Shown piece after piece: positions 41,869 to 50,163 of a DNA stretch of 64,000 nucleotides. Source of the DNA: WTJH01 sp049889695 (GTDB lineage: Bacteria > Bacteroidota > Bacteroidia > Flavobacteriales > Flavobacteriaceae); the NCBI GenBank assembly GCA_049889695.1, contig JBMHCX010000009.1, positions 226,955-290,954 of the forward strand. The letters run 5' to 3'. The notes under the pieces were generated by a model. It ran no database searches, was not told where the DNA came from, and saw only the letters and a list, made by a program, of their open reading frames with translations. How positions within the stretch are numbered: position 1 is the first letter of the stretch; each line of letters begins with the position of its first letter. A program made the position numbers and the translations under genes.

Positions 41869-43422
41869 ATGAATCGAAAGAAAAATTTAAAAAAAGTAAG
41901 TCAGCGGAATAAACCTTGGGATATTCTAATTATCGGAGGAGGGGCTTCTGGCCTTGGAGCAGCCCTCGATGCAGCCAGTCGAGGATACAAAACCTTACTT
42001 TTAGAAAAACACGATTTCGCCAAAGGAACCTCGTCCAGAAGTACGAAATTGGTTCACGGAGGAGTTCGCTACTTACAGAATGGCGATATTTCTTTAGTGA
42101 TAGAAGCCTTGCGGGAAAGAGGGATTATGCGGAAAAATGCACCCCATTTGGTTCGAGATTTAAGCTTTGTTATTCCCTCTTACGATTGGTGGAACAGCCC
42201 CTTTTATGGTTTAGGCTTAAAAGTCTATGATATGATGGCTGGAAAATTAGGCCTTGGCCCCTCCACCCTTTTGGGAAGAGAAGAAACCCTTGATATGATC
42301 CCCAATGTCAAAGAAGAAGGCTTACGCGGTGGTGTCATTTATCACGACGGTCAGTTCGATGACGCCCGAATGGCCATTTCATTGGCTCTAACAGCCGAAA
42401 ATCATGGAGCTACACTTCTCAACTATATGGATGTTAAAGGGCTTATAAAAGAAGACGACCTGATTGTTGGAGTTGAAGCTACGGATGGAATTAGCGGCGA
42501 TACTTTTAAAATAGGAGCTAAAGTGGTGATTAATGCAACCGGAGTATTTTCGGATAGCATCATTCAAAAAGATCAACCGGAGGCCAAACCAATGATCCGT
42601 CCGAGCCAGGGGGTTCATTTGGTATTAGACCAGTCTTTTTTACCCGGTGAGCATGCTATTATGGTGCCCCAAACGACTGATGGACGGGTGTTATTTGCCG
42701 TTCCATGGCACGACTATGTCGTTGTAGGAACCACAGATACGCCCATAGATGAAACCCTAGATGAGCCCGTTGCATTAGCACAGGAAATTGAATTCATCCT
42801 TTCCAATGCAGCTGCTTACATGACCCGAAAACCAACACGAAAAGACATCAAAAGTGTTTTTGCTGGCTTAAGACCATTGGCCGCTTCAGAGGATAACTCT
42901 GATTCTACCAAAGAAGTTTCCAGACACCATAAAATAACTGTTAGTACCAGTGGACTGCTCAGTATTTTGGGCGGAAAATGGACCACCTATCGGAAAATAG
43001 CCGAAGATGCCATCAATACGGCAGTAGCTGTTGGAGGATTACCCGAGCGAAAATGCAATACAGAGCTTTTACCGATCCATGGATACGATTATAATTCAGA
43101 TTGGGAAGACCCTATGCACGTCTACGGAACCGATGCTGAAAAGATTCGGGAATTAGATACGGCTAATGGAGAACAATCACTTTCAACGTTTTTTCATATC
43201 ACCCCGAACATGGTTCACTGGGCAGTGACAGAAGAAATGGCTTTAACGTTAGAAGACGTTTTGGCAAGACGCAGCCGATGTTTATTTTTAAATGCCGCCG
43301 AAACCCTCAGAATAGCCCCCAAAGTTGCTGATATCATGCAAAAACACCTCAACCAAAACGATTCATGGAAAGCATCTCAATTAGAGGCTTTCGCTGAAGT
43401 CGCTAAAAACTATATGCTATGA
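41869..43422 (+). CDS. glpD: Glycerol-3-phosphate dehydrogenase, FAD-dependent
   Basis: 517 residues. Membrane-associated flavoenzyme that oxidises glycerol 3-phosphate to dihydroxyacetone phosphate and passes electrons to quinone. The N-terminal FAD-binding block is DILIIGGGASGLGAALDAASRGY (around residues 18-40), followed by TSSRSTKLVHGGVRYLQNGD, typical of GlpD. Later blocks are PSQGVHLVLD, VPWHDYVVVGTTDTP and GLLSILGGKWTTYRK. It overlaps the aquaporin gene by 4 bp (ATGA). A basic N-terminal extension (NRKKNLKKVSQRNK) precedes the FAD fold and might aid membrane contact. Confidence 0.97.
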   Translation: MNRKKNLKKVSQRNKPWDILIIGGGASGLGAALDAASRGYKTLLLEKHDFAKGTSSRSTKLVHGGVRYLQNGDISLVIEALRERGIMRKNAPHLVRDLSFVIPSYDWWNSPFYGLGLKVYDMMAGKLGLGPSTLLGREETLDMIPNVKEEGLRGGVIYHDGQFDDARMAISLALTAENHGATLLNYMDVKGLIKEDDLIVGVEATDGISGDTFKIGAKVVINATGVFSDSIIQKDQPEAKPMIRPSQGVHLVLDQSFLPGEHAIMVPQTTDGRVLFAVPWHDYVVVGTTDTPIDETLDEPVALAQEIEFILSNAAAYMTRKPTRKDIKSVFAGLRPLAASEDNSDSTKEVSRHHKITVSTSGLLSILGGKWTTYRKIAEDAINTAVAVGGLPERKCNTELLPIHGYDYNSDWEDPMHVYGTDAEKIRELDTANGEQSLSTFFHITPNMVHWAVTEEMALTLEDVLARRSRCLFLNAAETLRIAPKVADIMQKHLNQNDSWKASQLEAFAEVAKNYML

Positions 43423-44159
43423 TAGAAAACGTATTTTTCGCAGAATTTATCGGCACATTTGTCTTAATACTCCTGGGTGCTGGAGTGGTGGCGAATGTAA
43501 GTTTAAAGGATACTATTGCTTCTGGACAGAGTTCTTGGGTCTTGATTACCACCGCTTGGGGACTAGCCGTTTTTACGGCTGTCTTTATCAGCGGACAATT
43601 CAGTGGCGCTCACCTCAATCCTGCGGTAACTCTTTGTTTGGCAATTACTGGTAAATTTTCATGGAGTTTAGTACCTGGCTACTTTGGCGCTCAAACCCTT
43701 GGGGCAATGTTTGGAAGTCTATGTAATTATATCTTTCACATCGATCATTACAAGGCCACCCAAGACATGACCACTATTCGCGGAACATTCTGTACTGCAC
43801 CTGCTATCCGAAACTATAAAAACAACTTATTCAGTGAAGCTATGGGGACCTTTATGCTCACTTTCGGAGTCCTTTTTATTGCGCAACCCAACATACATAT
43901 CGAAGGTGTAGAAGCCTCCTTTGGACTAGGAGCATTAGAAGCTTTACCTGTTGGCTTATTGGTCTGGGTCATCGGGATGTCCTTGGGTGGAACAACGGGC
44001 TATGCCATTAATCCCGCTCGTGATTTTGGTCCTCGACTGATCTACAGTTTTTTACCCATTCAGAACAAAGATGCCGATTGGAAATACGCCTGGATACCTA
44101 TCCTAGGGCCTTTCTTAGGAGCTACTGCAGCTGGCTATTTATTTTTGTCAATTACTTAG
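43419..44159 (+). CDS. glpF: Glycerol uptake facilitator (MIP/aquaporin family)
   Basis: 246 residues with six hydrophobic helices and two half-helices carrying the NPA boxes: GAHLNPAVTL near residue 66 and GYAINPARDFGPRL near 196. The Asp after the second NPAR (NPARD) is the mark of glycerol facilitators as opposed to water-only channels. Gene order after glpK and glpD supports glycerol as substrate. It is convergent with rny, with an 8-bp overlap at the 3' end. Confidence 0.95.
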   Translation: MIENVFFAEFIGTFVLILLGAGVVANVSLKDTIASGQSSWVLITTAWGLAVFTAVFISGQFSGAHLNPAVTLCLAITGKFSWSLVPGYFGAQTLGAMFGSLCNYIFHIDHYKATQDMTTIRGTFCTAPAIRNYKNNLFSEAMGTFMLTFGVLFIAQPNIHIEGVEASFGLGALEALPVGLLVWVIGMSLGGTTGYAINPARDFGPRLIYSFLPIQNKDADWKYAWIPILGPFLGATAAGYLFLSIT

Positions 44160-45717
44160 CGACATTAACAGCTCTGGTTTCTCGTATCACTGTGACCTTA
44201 ACTTGTCCTGGATATGTCATCTCTGTTTGAATTTTTTGAGAAATTTCAAACGATAACTGAGAAGCATAGTCATCGGAAACTTTTTCACTCTCAACAACGA
44301 CTCGCAGTTCACGACCTGCCTGAATTGCAAATGCCTTACTGACACCATTGAAGTCATAAGCGATGTTTTCGAGGTCTTTAAGGCGTTGTACATAGCTGTC
44401 TAATACTTGACGGCGAGCGCCTGGGCGAGCGCCGGAGATAGAATCACACACTTGCACAATGGGCGACAACAAATACTGCATCTCTATCTCATCGTGGTGA
44501 GCACCGATAGCATTGCAGACTTCTTTCTTTTCTCCGTATTTCTCGGCCCACTGCATCCCCAGTATAGCGTGAGGGATTTCAGTTTCCTCTTCTGGAACTT
44601 TCCCGATATCGTGCAGTAAACCAGCTCGCTTCGCTAATTTAGGATTCAAACCAAGTTCGGAAGCCATCACTCCACATAGCTTGGCAACTTCACGAGAGTG
44701 CTGAAGTAAATTCTGACCGTAAGAAGATCGATACTTCATTCGGCCGATAATTTTTACCAGCTCAGGATGCAATCCGTGAATTCCAAGATCAATCACAGTT
44801 CGTTTTCCAACTTCAATTATTTCATTCTCTATTTGCTTGCGCGTTTTGTTCACCACTTCCTCGATGCGAGCGGGATGAATCCGGCCATCAGTTACCAAAC
44901 GATGCATGGACAAACGAGCTATTTCGCGACGAACAGGATCAAAACAGGAAAGTATGATTGCTTCCGGGGTGTCATCCACAATAATCTCTACTCCTGTTTC
45001 TGCTTCCAGAGCACGTATGTTTCTCCCCTCTCTCCCAATAATTCGTCCTTTGACATCATCGGAATCTAGGTTAAATACAGAAACACAATTTTCAACGGCT
45101 TCCTCTGTTCCGATTCGTTGAATAGTATTGATCAAAAGTTTTTTTGCTTCTTGCTGCACCGACAACTTCGCCTCTTCTAAATATTGTTGGGCAAAAGCCA
45201 TCGCCTTAGATTTTGCTTTGTCCTTAAGTGAACTTACCAGATTAGCTTCTGCTTCTTCGGCAGACAGGTTAGCAACATTCTCTAACTGGGTAATTAGGTC
45301 TTGTTGCTTCTTCTGAAGGTCAGCTTCCTTGATTTCTAATTTTTCAATTTTTTGTTCCAAGCGGTCCCCTTTCTGATCCAGACGTTTGTTTAGATCGGCG
45401 TTTTTCTTTAGCTCATGGGTGAGCTTGGATTCTTTTTCTCGGAGTCTCTTTTCCGTTTCATTGATCTTTTTTTCACGGTTAAAAATAACTTTTTCGTGTT
45501 CTGCTTTAAGCTCAATGAAGCGTTCTTTCGCTTGTAAGAGTTTTTCTTTTTTAAGATCGTTGCTTTCTTTATGTGCTTTCTTTACGATTGCTTTAGCTTT
45601 ATTTTCAGCCGAGCGCATTCTTTTTTTGGTACGTCCTTGTAACAAAAAGAAATTCAGCCCATAACCCAATCCGATTCCTATTACTGAGGCTCCGACTATG
45701 ATAAGGTTTGTTTCCAT
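44152..45717 (-). CDS. rny: Ribonuclease Y
   Basis: 521 residues. Membrane-anchored endoribonuclease that starts mRNA decay. An N-terminal helix (LIIVGASVIGIGLGYGLNFFL, two contiguous halves) is followed by a long charged coiled coil to about residue 180. The KH domain is next, with IGREGRNIRALEAETGVEI near residue 230, and then the HD domain with LLHDIGK near residue 366, the metal-binding His-Asp. Several antisense frames in the coiled-coil region are shadows. It lies downstream of the zapA-6S region on the same strand. Confidence 0.97.
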   Translation of the reverse strand: METNLIIVGASVIGIGLGYGLNFFLLQGRTKKRMRSAENKAKAIVKKAHKESNDLKKEKLLQAKERFIELKAEHEKVIFNREKKINETEKRLREKESKLTHELKKNADLNKRLDQKGDRLEQKIEKLEIKEADLQKKQQDLITQLENVANLSAEEAEANLVSSLKDKAKSKAMAFAQQYLEEAKLSVQQEAKKLLINTIQRIGTEEAVENCVSVFNLDSDDVKGRIIGREGRNIRALEAETGVEIIVDDTPEAIILSCFDPVRREIARLSMHRLVTDGRIHPARIEEVVNKTRKQIENEIIEVGKRTVIDLGIHGLHPELVKIIGRMKYRSSYGQNLLQHSREVAKLCGVMASELGLNPKLAKRAGLLHDIGKVPEEETEIPHAILGMQWAEKYGEKKEVCNAIGAHHDEIEMQYLLSPIVQVCDSISGARPGARRQVLDSYVQRLKDLENIAYDFNGVSKAFAIQAGRELRVVVESEKVSDDYASQLSFEISQKIQTEMTYPGQVKVTVIRETRAVNVAK

Positions 45718-45735
45718 AATTTTTCATCAAAAAAA

Positions 45736-45898
45736 GCCTGTATAAGCATGAGTTTTGAATAAACTCCAAAATGACAAGTTTGAGGCTACCTAAAGGGTCA
45801 AGGATCTGAATATAATTTTCAGCTTGCTTTTGCCTTTATGACTCACCTCTCCTAATGAATTGCTCGTTGAGTTTACCAAAAAAGTTGCTAATACAGGC
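45736..45898 (-). ncRNA. ssrS: Probable 6S RNA (6S-Flavo-like)
   Basis: No gene fits this 205-bp gap between zapA and rny, yet its ends are complementary: GCCTGTAT (45736-45743) pairs perfectly with ATACAGGC (45891-45898). The stem continues, after one A-A mismatch, with AGCA/TGCT. On the minus strand the 3' arm is followed by T7, as in a terminator. Inside, minus-strand TAAACTC can pair with GAGTTTA. An apical arm stacks CAAG/CTTG, with a 3-nt bulge, on CTGAA/TTCAG. A rod of about 160 nt with a closed end is the 6S plan, and location next to zapA is typical of 6S genes. Not confirmed by a covariance model. Confidence 0.72.
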
Positions 45899-45922
45899 AG
45901 GTTGTATTAATATTTCAAAAAA

Positions 45923-46213
45923 CTAGAAAGTCGACATATGGGCGTCGATCAATTGTATTAATTCATCGATTTTAGTCGTTTCAGCTGGTGTTGAAGGTGT
46001 TGTTTGTGTTTGTTCCACCTGTGCGGCAAACTGAAGGGCACACATGGCTAAAACGTCTTGTTTATCCCTAACGGCATAATTTTGCTCGAGTTGCTTGATC
46101 ATGCCCTCGATTTTTTTGGCCGACTGACGAAGGGGGGCTTCTTGAGAAGCGGCAACCGTAAGTGGATACACCCTATCGGCAATGGTTAGTTTTATTTTTA
46201 ACGTTTCACTCAT
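45923..46213 (-). CDS. zapA: Cell division protein ZapA
   Basis: 96 residues. ZapA cross-links FtsZ filaments at the division ring. The N-terminal globular part KIKLTIADRVYPLTVAASQE and the following coiled coil (ESAKKIEGMIKQLEQNY-like, here LRQSAKKIEGMIKQLEQNY) match the family, as does ALQFAAQVEQ. The start overlaps the stop of a coiled-coil gene by 4 bp, and a probable 6S RNA follows. The gene order (coiled-coil protein, zapA, RNA, rny) fits a division/RNA-metabolism locus common in Bacteroidota. Confidence 0.92.
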   Translation of the reverse strand: MSETLKIKLTIADRVYPLTVAASQEAPLRQSAKKIEGMIKQLEQNYAVRDKQDVLAMCALQFAAQVEQTQTTPSTPAETTKIDELIQLIDAHMSTF

Positions 46214-46515
46214 GTGACCTGATCCAGACTTGAAAACTGCTGTATACAGCTTTCTACATCCTGAATTAACGAATTAATTTTTGTCTTCGCGACTTGTTTA
46301 CTTTCTTTACTGCCAAGTAGAGAATTGGCTACTTTGAGTGTTTTATTCTCTTGTCGGAGCGTGGTATTGAGTTTTTCCAGCCCTTCAATTTTTGATTCTA
46401 ATGCTTCGTATTGACTTTGAACACGATGTAATTCTGCATGCTTTTCCTTTAAACGGTTTAAAAGTGCGACCACTTTTTGTTCTAATTGATGCAGAGATGA
46501 ATCAAAATCACTCAT
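46210..46515 (-). CDS. Coiled-coil protein upstream of zapA
   Basis: 101 residues from the ATG at 46513-46515. It is almost entirely heptad-repeat coiled coil (LHQLEQKVVALLNRLKEK, then LESKIEGLEKLNTTLRQEN), with no membrane segment. Position and size suggest a ZapB-like partner of ZapA, but sequence similarity to ZapB is not evident to me. A longer version starting at 46557 was rejected because it would cover the -7 box at 46539-46546. Confidence 0.78.
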   Translation of the reverse strand: MSDFDSSLHQLEQKVVALLNRLKEKHAELHRVQSQYEALESKIEGLEKLNTTLRQENKTLKVANSLLGSKESKQVAKTKINSLIQDVESCIQQFSSLDQVT

Positions 46516-46538
46516 AATAGGCAAACATCTACTTCTTA

Positions 46539-46546
46539 CAAATTTA
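46539..46546 (-). promoter_or_regulatory. -7 element of the zapA transcript
   Basis: Minus-strand TAAATTTG matches TAnnTTTG, 23 nt upstream of the start at 46515. Confidence 0.5.
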
Positions 46547-46682
46547 AACAATCCCATCCGGAAACACTAATCCAAAGCCCGAATTAAATTTTGAACAATT
46601 TCGTTCATAAATAATCGGGAGGATATTTGCGGAACACGGTAGTTGCAGAGTAAATTAGTATTCTCAATCGAAAAAAATACCC

Positions 46683-48347
46683 TTGATCAATAATCGCATA
46701 CTTTTTCCGTTACTTCTACTGACGCAATTCCTAACTGCCCAAACCGAATTTTCTTCCTGGGTGCCCCCTCTAGAAATACCGCTTAGCTTTTCCGGCACGT
46801 TCGGTGAAATCCGGGGTAGTCATTTCCATGCAGGAATCGATCTGAAAACCAAAGGACGAGAAGGGTTTGTCGTACGGTCAGTTGCTCCGGGAAAAATAGC
46901 GCGTATCCGTGTGAGTTTATCGGGCTACGGAAAATGTGTTTATATAAAACATCCCAATGGAACCACGACTGTATATGCCCATTTAAAAAAACTAGCCCCA
47001 CCCTTCGAGCAAATGCTGAAGCAAGTACAATATGAACGCGAAAGCTATACGGTTCAGTTCTACCCCAAAGGAGACGAATGGGCCGTTGATACGGGAACTG
47101 TCATTGGATATTCCGGAAATACAGGCGGTTCCTTGGGACCCCATTTGCATTTCGAAGTCCGGGACAGCAAAACACAAGAGCCCCTCAATCCGATGGATTA
47201 CGGCATCGACACGCCAGATCAACAAAGGCCTATCCTTCAAGAAATTTGGGTGCAAAACCCCAAAAACCCAGACCTAGCTCCACGAGCAATTCCACTTCAA
47301 AAAGCAAATGACAGCTTATGGATGGCTCCTAAGCAGCTACTCAACGGTTCGAATGGGTTTTTAATTCGCATGTTCGACCGACAAGATTTGAGCTACAATA
47401 AAAACGGCATCTACGCCTTAGAGTTTAGAGTGAATGGTCAACTACTCAGCCATATGAAAATGGATCGTATCAATTTTAACGATTCCAAGAAAATCAAAGA
47501 CATCATCGATTACAAACATTACAGGCTCCAAAAAAAGACCTTTTTAAAACTTTACCCAGCCCATACTGCAGGGGCTAGCTTTTTAGAACATTTTCAAAAT
47601 GGAGATTTTATTTTTGAAACCGGTAAATCGTACAAAATAGATCTTAAATTATCGGATAAGTCTGGAAATAACACCTATGTTTCCTTTTTTGCAGAGGGTG
47701 TGACTGCAGAAAAATCCTCAGTATTCTCCCCCACTCACCGTCCGGAACTCGACTATGTCTATACCGCTGAAGGAAACGAAATTTATATCCCTCAAAAGGC
47801 TTTCTATGGTCCGATCCGTGCGAATTTCCGTGCAACAAAAGACACATTATTTGTGTCAGAAGACAGTATTGCCGTTCAAAAAGCGCTTACCCTAAAAATG
47901 GAATTCCCACATGCGAAAACAAATTCTAAAACCTACTGCATAGCGAAATTGGACACCAAGGGACAACCGAGATATGTGGGTGGTTTTCCAAAAAATAATC
48001 GCTTGCAAACCAAAATCACGCAGTTGGGTACCTATTTACTCGCTCAGGACAGCATAGCTCCAAGCGTGAAGCCGCAAAATTTTAAGCCGCAACAATGGGT
48101 GAGTCGGTATCAATACTTAACTTTGACCATAGAAGACGATTTTTCTGGTATTCAGAGCTTTGAAGGACGAATCAATGGCCAATGGGTATTGTTCGAATAT
48201 GAGCCGAAACAAAAACGACTCACCTATGATTTTTCCGATAATCAGTTTCAAGATGGTAAACACGAATTAGAGCTCAGGGTGAAGGATAATTGCGGGAATG
48301 AAAAAATCTATACAACCCATTTTTTTCGGAAATACGGGTTGAATTAA
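46683..48347 (+). CDS. Periplasmic M23 metallopeptidase (LytM-type)
   Basis: 554 residues from a TTG start; no ATG or GTG is available before the upstream in-frame stop at 46656. The signal peptide ends near FLTAQ. The M23 catalytic domain is near the N-terminus: GSHFHAGIDL carries the HxxxD zinc ligands (about residues 44-53), and GPHLHFEVRD the second HxH site. This predicts a peptidoglycan endopeptidase, or a degenerate regulator if inactive, but the ligands look intact. The remaining 350 residues form a beta-rich extension without a named domain (IEDDFSGIQSFEGRINGQW near the end). Confidence 0.92.
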   Translation: MINNRILFPLLLLTQFLTAQTEFSSWVPPLEIPLSFSGTFGEIRGSHFHAGIDLKTKGREGFVVRSVAPGKIARIRVSLSGYGKCVYIKHPNGTTTVYAHLKKLAPPFEQMLKQVQYERESYTVQFYPKGDEWAVDTGTVIGYSGNTGGSLGPHLHFEVRDSKTQEPLNPMDYGIDTPDQQRPILQEIWVQNPKNPDLAPRAIPLQKANDSLWMAPKQLLNGSNGFLIRMFDRQDLSYNKNGIYALEFRVNGQLLSHMKMDRINFNDSKKIKDIIDYKHYRLQKKTFLKLYPAHTAGASFLEHFQNGDFIFETGKSYKIDLKLSDKSGNNTYVSFFAEGVTAEKSSVFSPTHRPELDYVYTAEGNEIYIPQKAFYGPIRANFRATKDTLFVSEDSIAVQKALTLKMEFPHAKTNSKTYCIAKLDTKGQPRYVGGFPKNNRLQTKITQLGTYLLAQDSIAPSVKPQNFKPQQWVSRYQYLTLTIEDDFSGIQSFEGRINGQWVLFEYEPKQKRLTYDFSDNQFQDGKHELELRVKDNCGNEKIYTTHFFRKYGLN

Positions 48348-48356
48348 AGCGGAAGC

Positions 48357-49001
48357 ATGCATAAAAATTGGATTGTTTTAGTACTTATAGCCAGTGGTGT
48401 TTTTAATTGCTACAGCCAAAAAAAGGCCTTTACACATCCAGATTTTGAGGTGCTCCAAAAAAGCCATAAAACACTAGCCATTGTTCCCATCCTCACCTTT
48501 TGGAATGGATTAGATTTCTCTACACAACCGAACCAGCCTAAATTTTTAGAGGAGCAAGCATTTAAAACACAAGAAATCCTGATTGAATATTTTGAAAATT
48601 CCAGAAAGAGTAAACTATTCAGCATAGAGATACAGTCCTTCAAAGAAACCCAACAAAAACTTCATAATGCGCAAATCAGCCTGGAAGAACTCTCCAGAAC
48701 ATCTCCAAAAGCTTTGTGTAAAGTACTAAATGTCGATGCTGTTCTCTTAGGTACTCTTCGCCTAGAAGCCGTCCAATATCCGAATATCACAAAAGAAACA
48801 AGTCTTTGGGAAAACCTTACAGGTAAAGATTTTATTGGAACATTATCGCTTAAGCTAAGTGATCGGAAAACAGGGAAACTTCTGTGGAAGTACGCTCAGT
48901 TGTTAGCAAAAAACAATGGCAAAACACTGGAGCAAATCCTCAAGGACACAAGTAAAAAAATTGGCCGAAAATTTCCCTACCTTAGGAGGGGATCAGACTA
49001 A
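48357..49001 (+). CDS. Exported protein, unknown (GNA1162/DUF799-like pattern)
   Basis: 214 residues with an N-terminal signal segment (NWIVLVLIASGVFNC). The motif before Cys18 (VFNC) is a poor lipobox, so lipidation is uncertain. Mature blocks are SHKTLAIVPILTFWNG, EEQAFKTQEILIEYF and KVLNVDAVLLGTLRLE, and DRKTGKLLWKYAQLL near the end. The plan (ancient outer-membrane lipoprotein fold with a Rossmann-like core) resembles GNA1162-type proteins, but I cannot assign it firmly. It follows the M23 gene by 9 bp and overlaps the convergent cysteine desulfurase gene by 20 bp. Confidence 0.72.
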   Translation: MHKNWIVLVLIASGVFNCYSQKKAFTHPDFEVLQKSHKTLAIVPILTFWNGLDFSTQPNQPKFLEEQAFKTQEILIEYFENSRKSKLFSIEIQSFKETQQKLHNAQISLEELSRTSPKALCKVLNVDAVLLGTLRLEAVQYPNITKETSLWENLTGKDFIGTLSLKLSDRKTGKLLWKYAQLLAKNNGKTLEQILKDTSKKIGRKFPYLRRGSD

Positions 49002-50130
49002 TCTCTCTCAGAACACCTACTAAAGCATCTATTTCTTCTACGGTATTAAATGGAGAAAAAGAAAATCTGAGTGCTGGCCCGGGAGGATGGCCGTTGTACA
49101 GATGGTCAATCACATGAGAGCCTTTCCCACTACCCGATTGGCAAGCACTCCCCTTGGAACAGGCGACTCCTTTCAAATCCAATTGAAAATCTAAAAGACT
49201 GGCCTGCGATGCAGACAGAGGAAAACAGCAATTCACCAAGGTGTAAGTAGCACATTCAGCATCTGTACAATTACCGTTGAAATGTATTTCTGGAAAATGT
49301 TTTTGGAGTTCTGTTACACAATGAGTCTTGAGGTGCCGAACGTATTGGCGGTCCTCCGCTATGCGCTCCATAGCAATTTCCAAGGCTACTTGAAGCCCTA
49401 CGATATTATGAACAGACTCGGTTCCGGCTCGGAGTCCACGCTCTTGGCTTCCACCTAAAATAAAACCCTGTAAGGAAGATTTGTTTTTGATGTAGGTAAA
49501 ACCAATCCCTTTAGGCCCGTGAAACTTATGAGCAGAGGCCGTCAAAAAATCTACAGGAGTATTGGCAAGATCGTAGGCATAGTGTCCTACACCCTGAACA
49601 GCATCGGTATGAAACAATGCACCGTATTGATGACAAAGCTCACCCACTTGATGCAAATCCAAAAGATTACCAATTTCATTATTGACATGCATTAGAGTAA
49701 CCAATGTCTTTTCGGTGGACGATGACAAAAGCGATTGCAAATGAGCCATATCGATATGGCCATTCGGAGTAATTTGCACATACTCTATGCGGCATTTATT
49801 TTCCAATGCCAGTGCGTCCAGTACGTGTAGTACCGCATGGTGTTCAATTGGAGAGGAAATAATTCGATTTATCCCTAAATCGCGAACTGCCGTTTGCAAA
49901 ACTGTGTTATTGGATTCGGTTCCGCATGAAGTGAAAATTATTTCCTGCGCTTGAGCCCCCATGAGGTTAGCTACCGATTTTCGGGCAGTTTCGATTGCCG
50001 CTCGAGCACTACGTCCGAACCCATGAGTAGACGAAGGGTTGCCATAATCGTTTTCAAGCACAGCAGTCATCGCTCTGACTACTTCTGGCCGTAATGGTGT
50101 TGTTGCAGCGTTATCAAAATAGAGCTTCAT
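48982..50130 (-). CDS. Cysteine desulfurase, NifS/IscS-like
   Basis: 382 residues. PLP enzyme that transfers sulfur from cysteine for Fe-S cluster or thio-cofactor synthesis. Start MKLYFDNAATTPLRPEVV is the family entry. The PLP lysine lies in TASAHKFHGPKG, and the persulfide loop is GVACSKGSACQSGSGKGS with the catalytic Cys in ACS.GSAC. It overlaps the 3' end of the convergent exported protein gene by 20 bp, and the ornithine aminotransferase gene is 33 bp upstream on the same strand. No isc/suf partners are visible in the window, so the sulfur acceptor is unknown. Confidence 0.93.
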   Translation of the reverse strand: MKLYFDNAATTPLRPEVVRAMTAVLENDYGNPSSTHGFGRSARAAIETARKSVANLMGAQAQEIIFTSCGTESNNTVLQTAVRDLGINRIISSPIEHHAVLHVLDALALENKCRIEYVQITPNGHIDMAHLQSLLSSSTEKTLVTLMHVNNEIGNLLDLHQVGELCHQYGALFHTDAVQGVGHYAYDLANTPVDFLTASAHKFHGPKGIGFTYIKNKSSLQGFILGGSQERGLRAGTESVHNIVGLQVALEIAMERIAEDRQYVRHLKTHCVTELQKHFPEIHFNGNCTDAECATYTLVNCCFPLSASQASLLDFQLDLKGVACSKGSACQSGSGKGSHVIDHLYNGHPPGPALRFSFSPFNTVEEIDALVGVLREISLIPS

Positions 50131-50163
50131 AGGGTATGATAAAAGGGATAGTTAAATTAATAA

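Noticed and set aside
44767..45664. Several plus-strand frames of 60-100 codons inside rny
   Set aside because: They are shadows of the strongly biased coiled-coil and HD coding sequence on the other strand.
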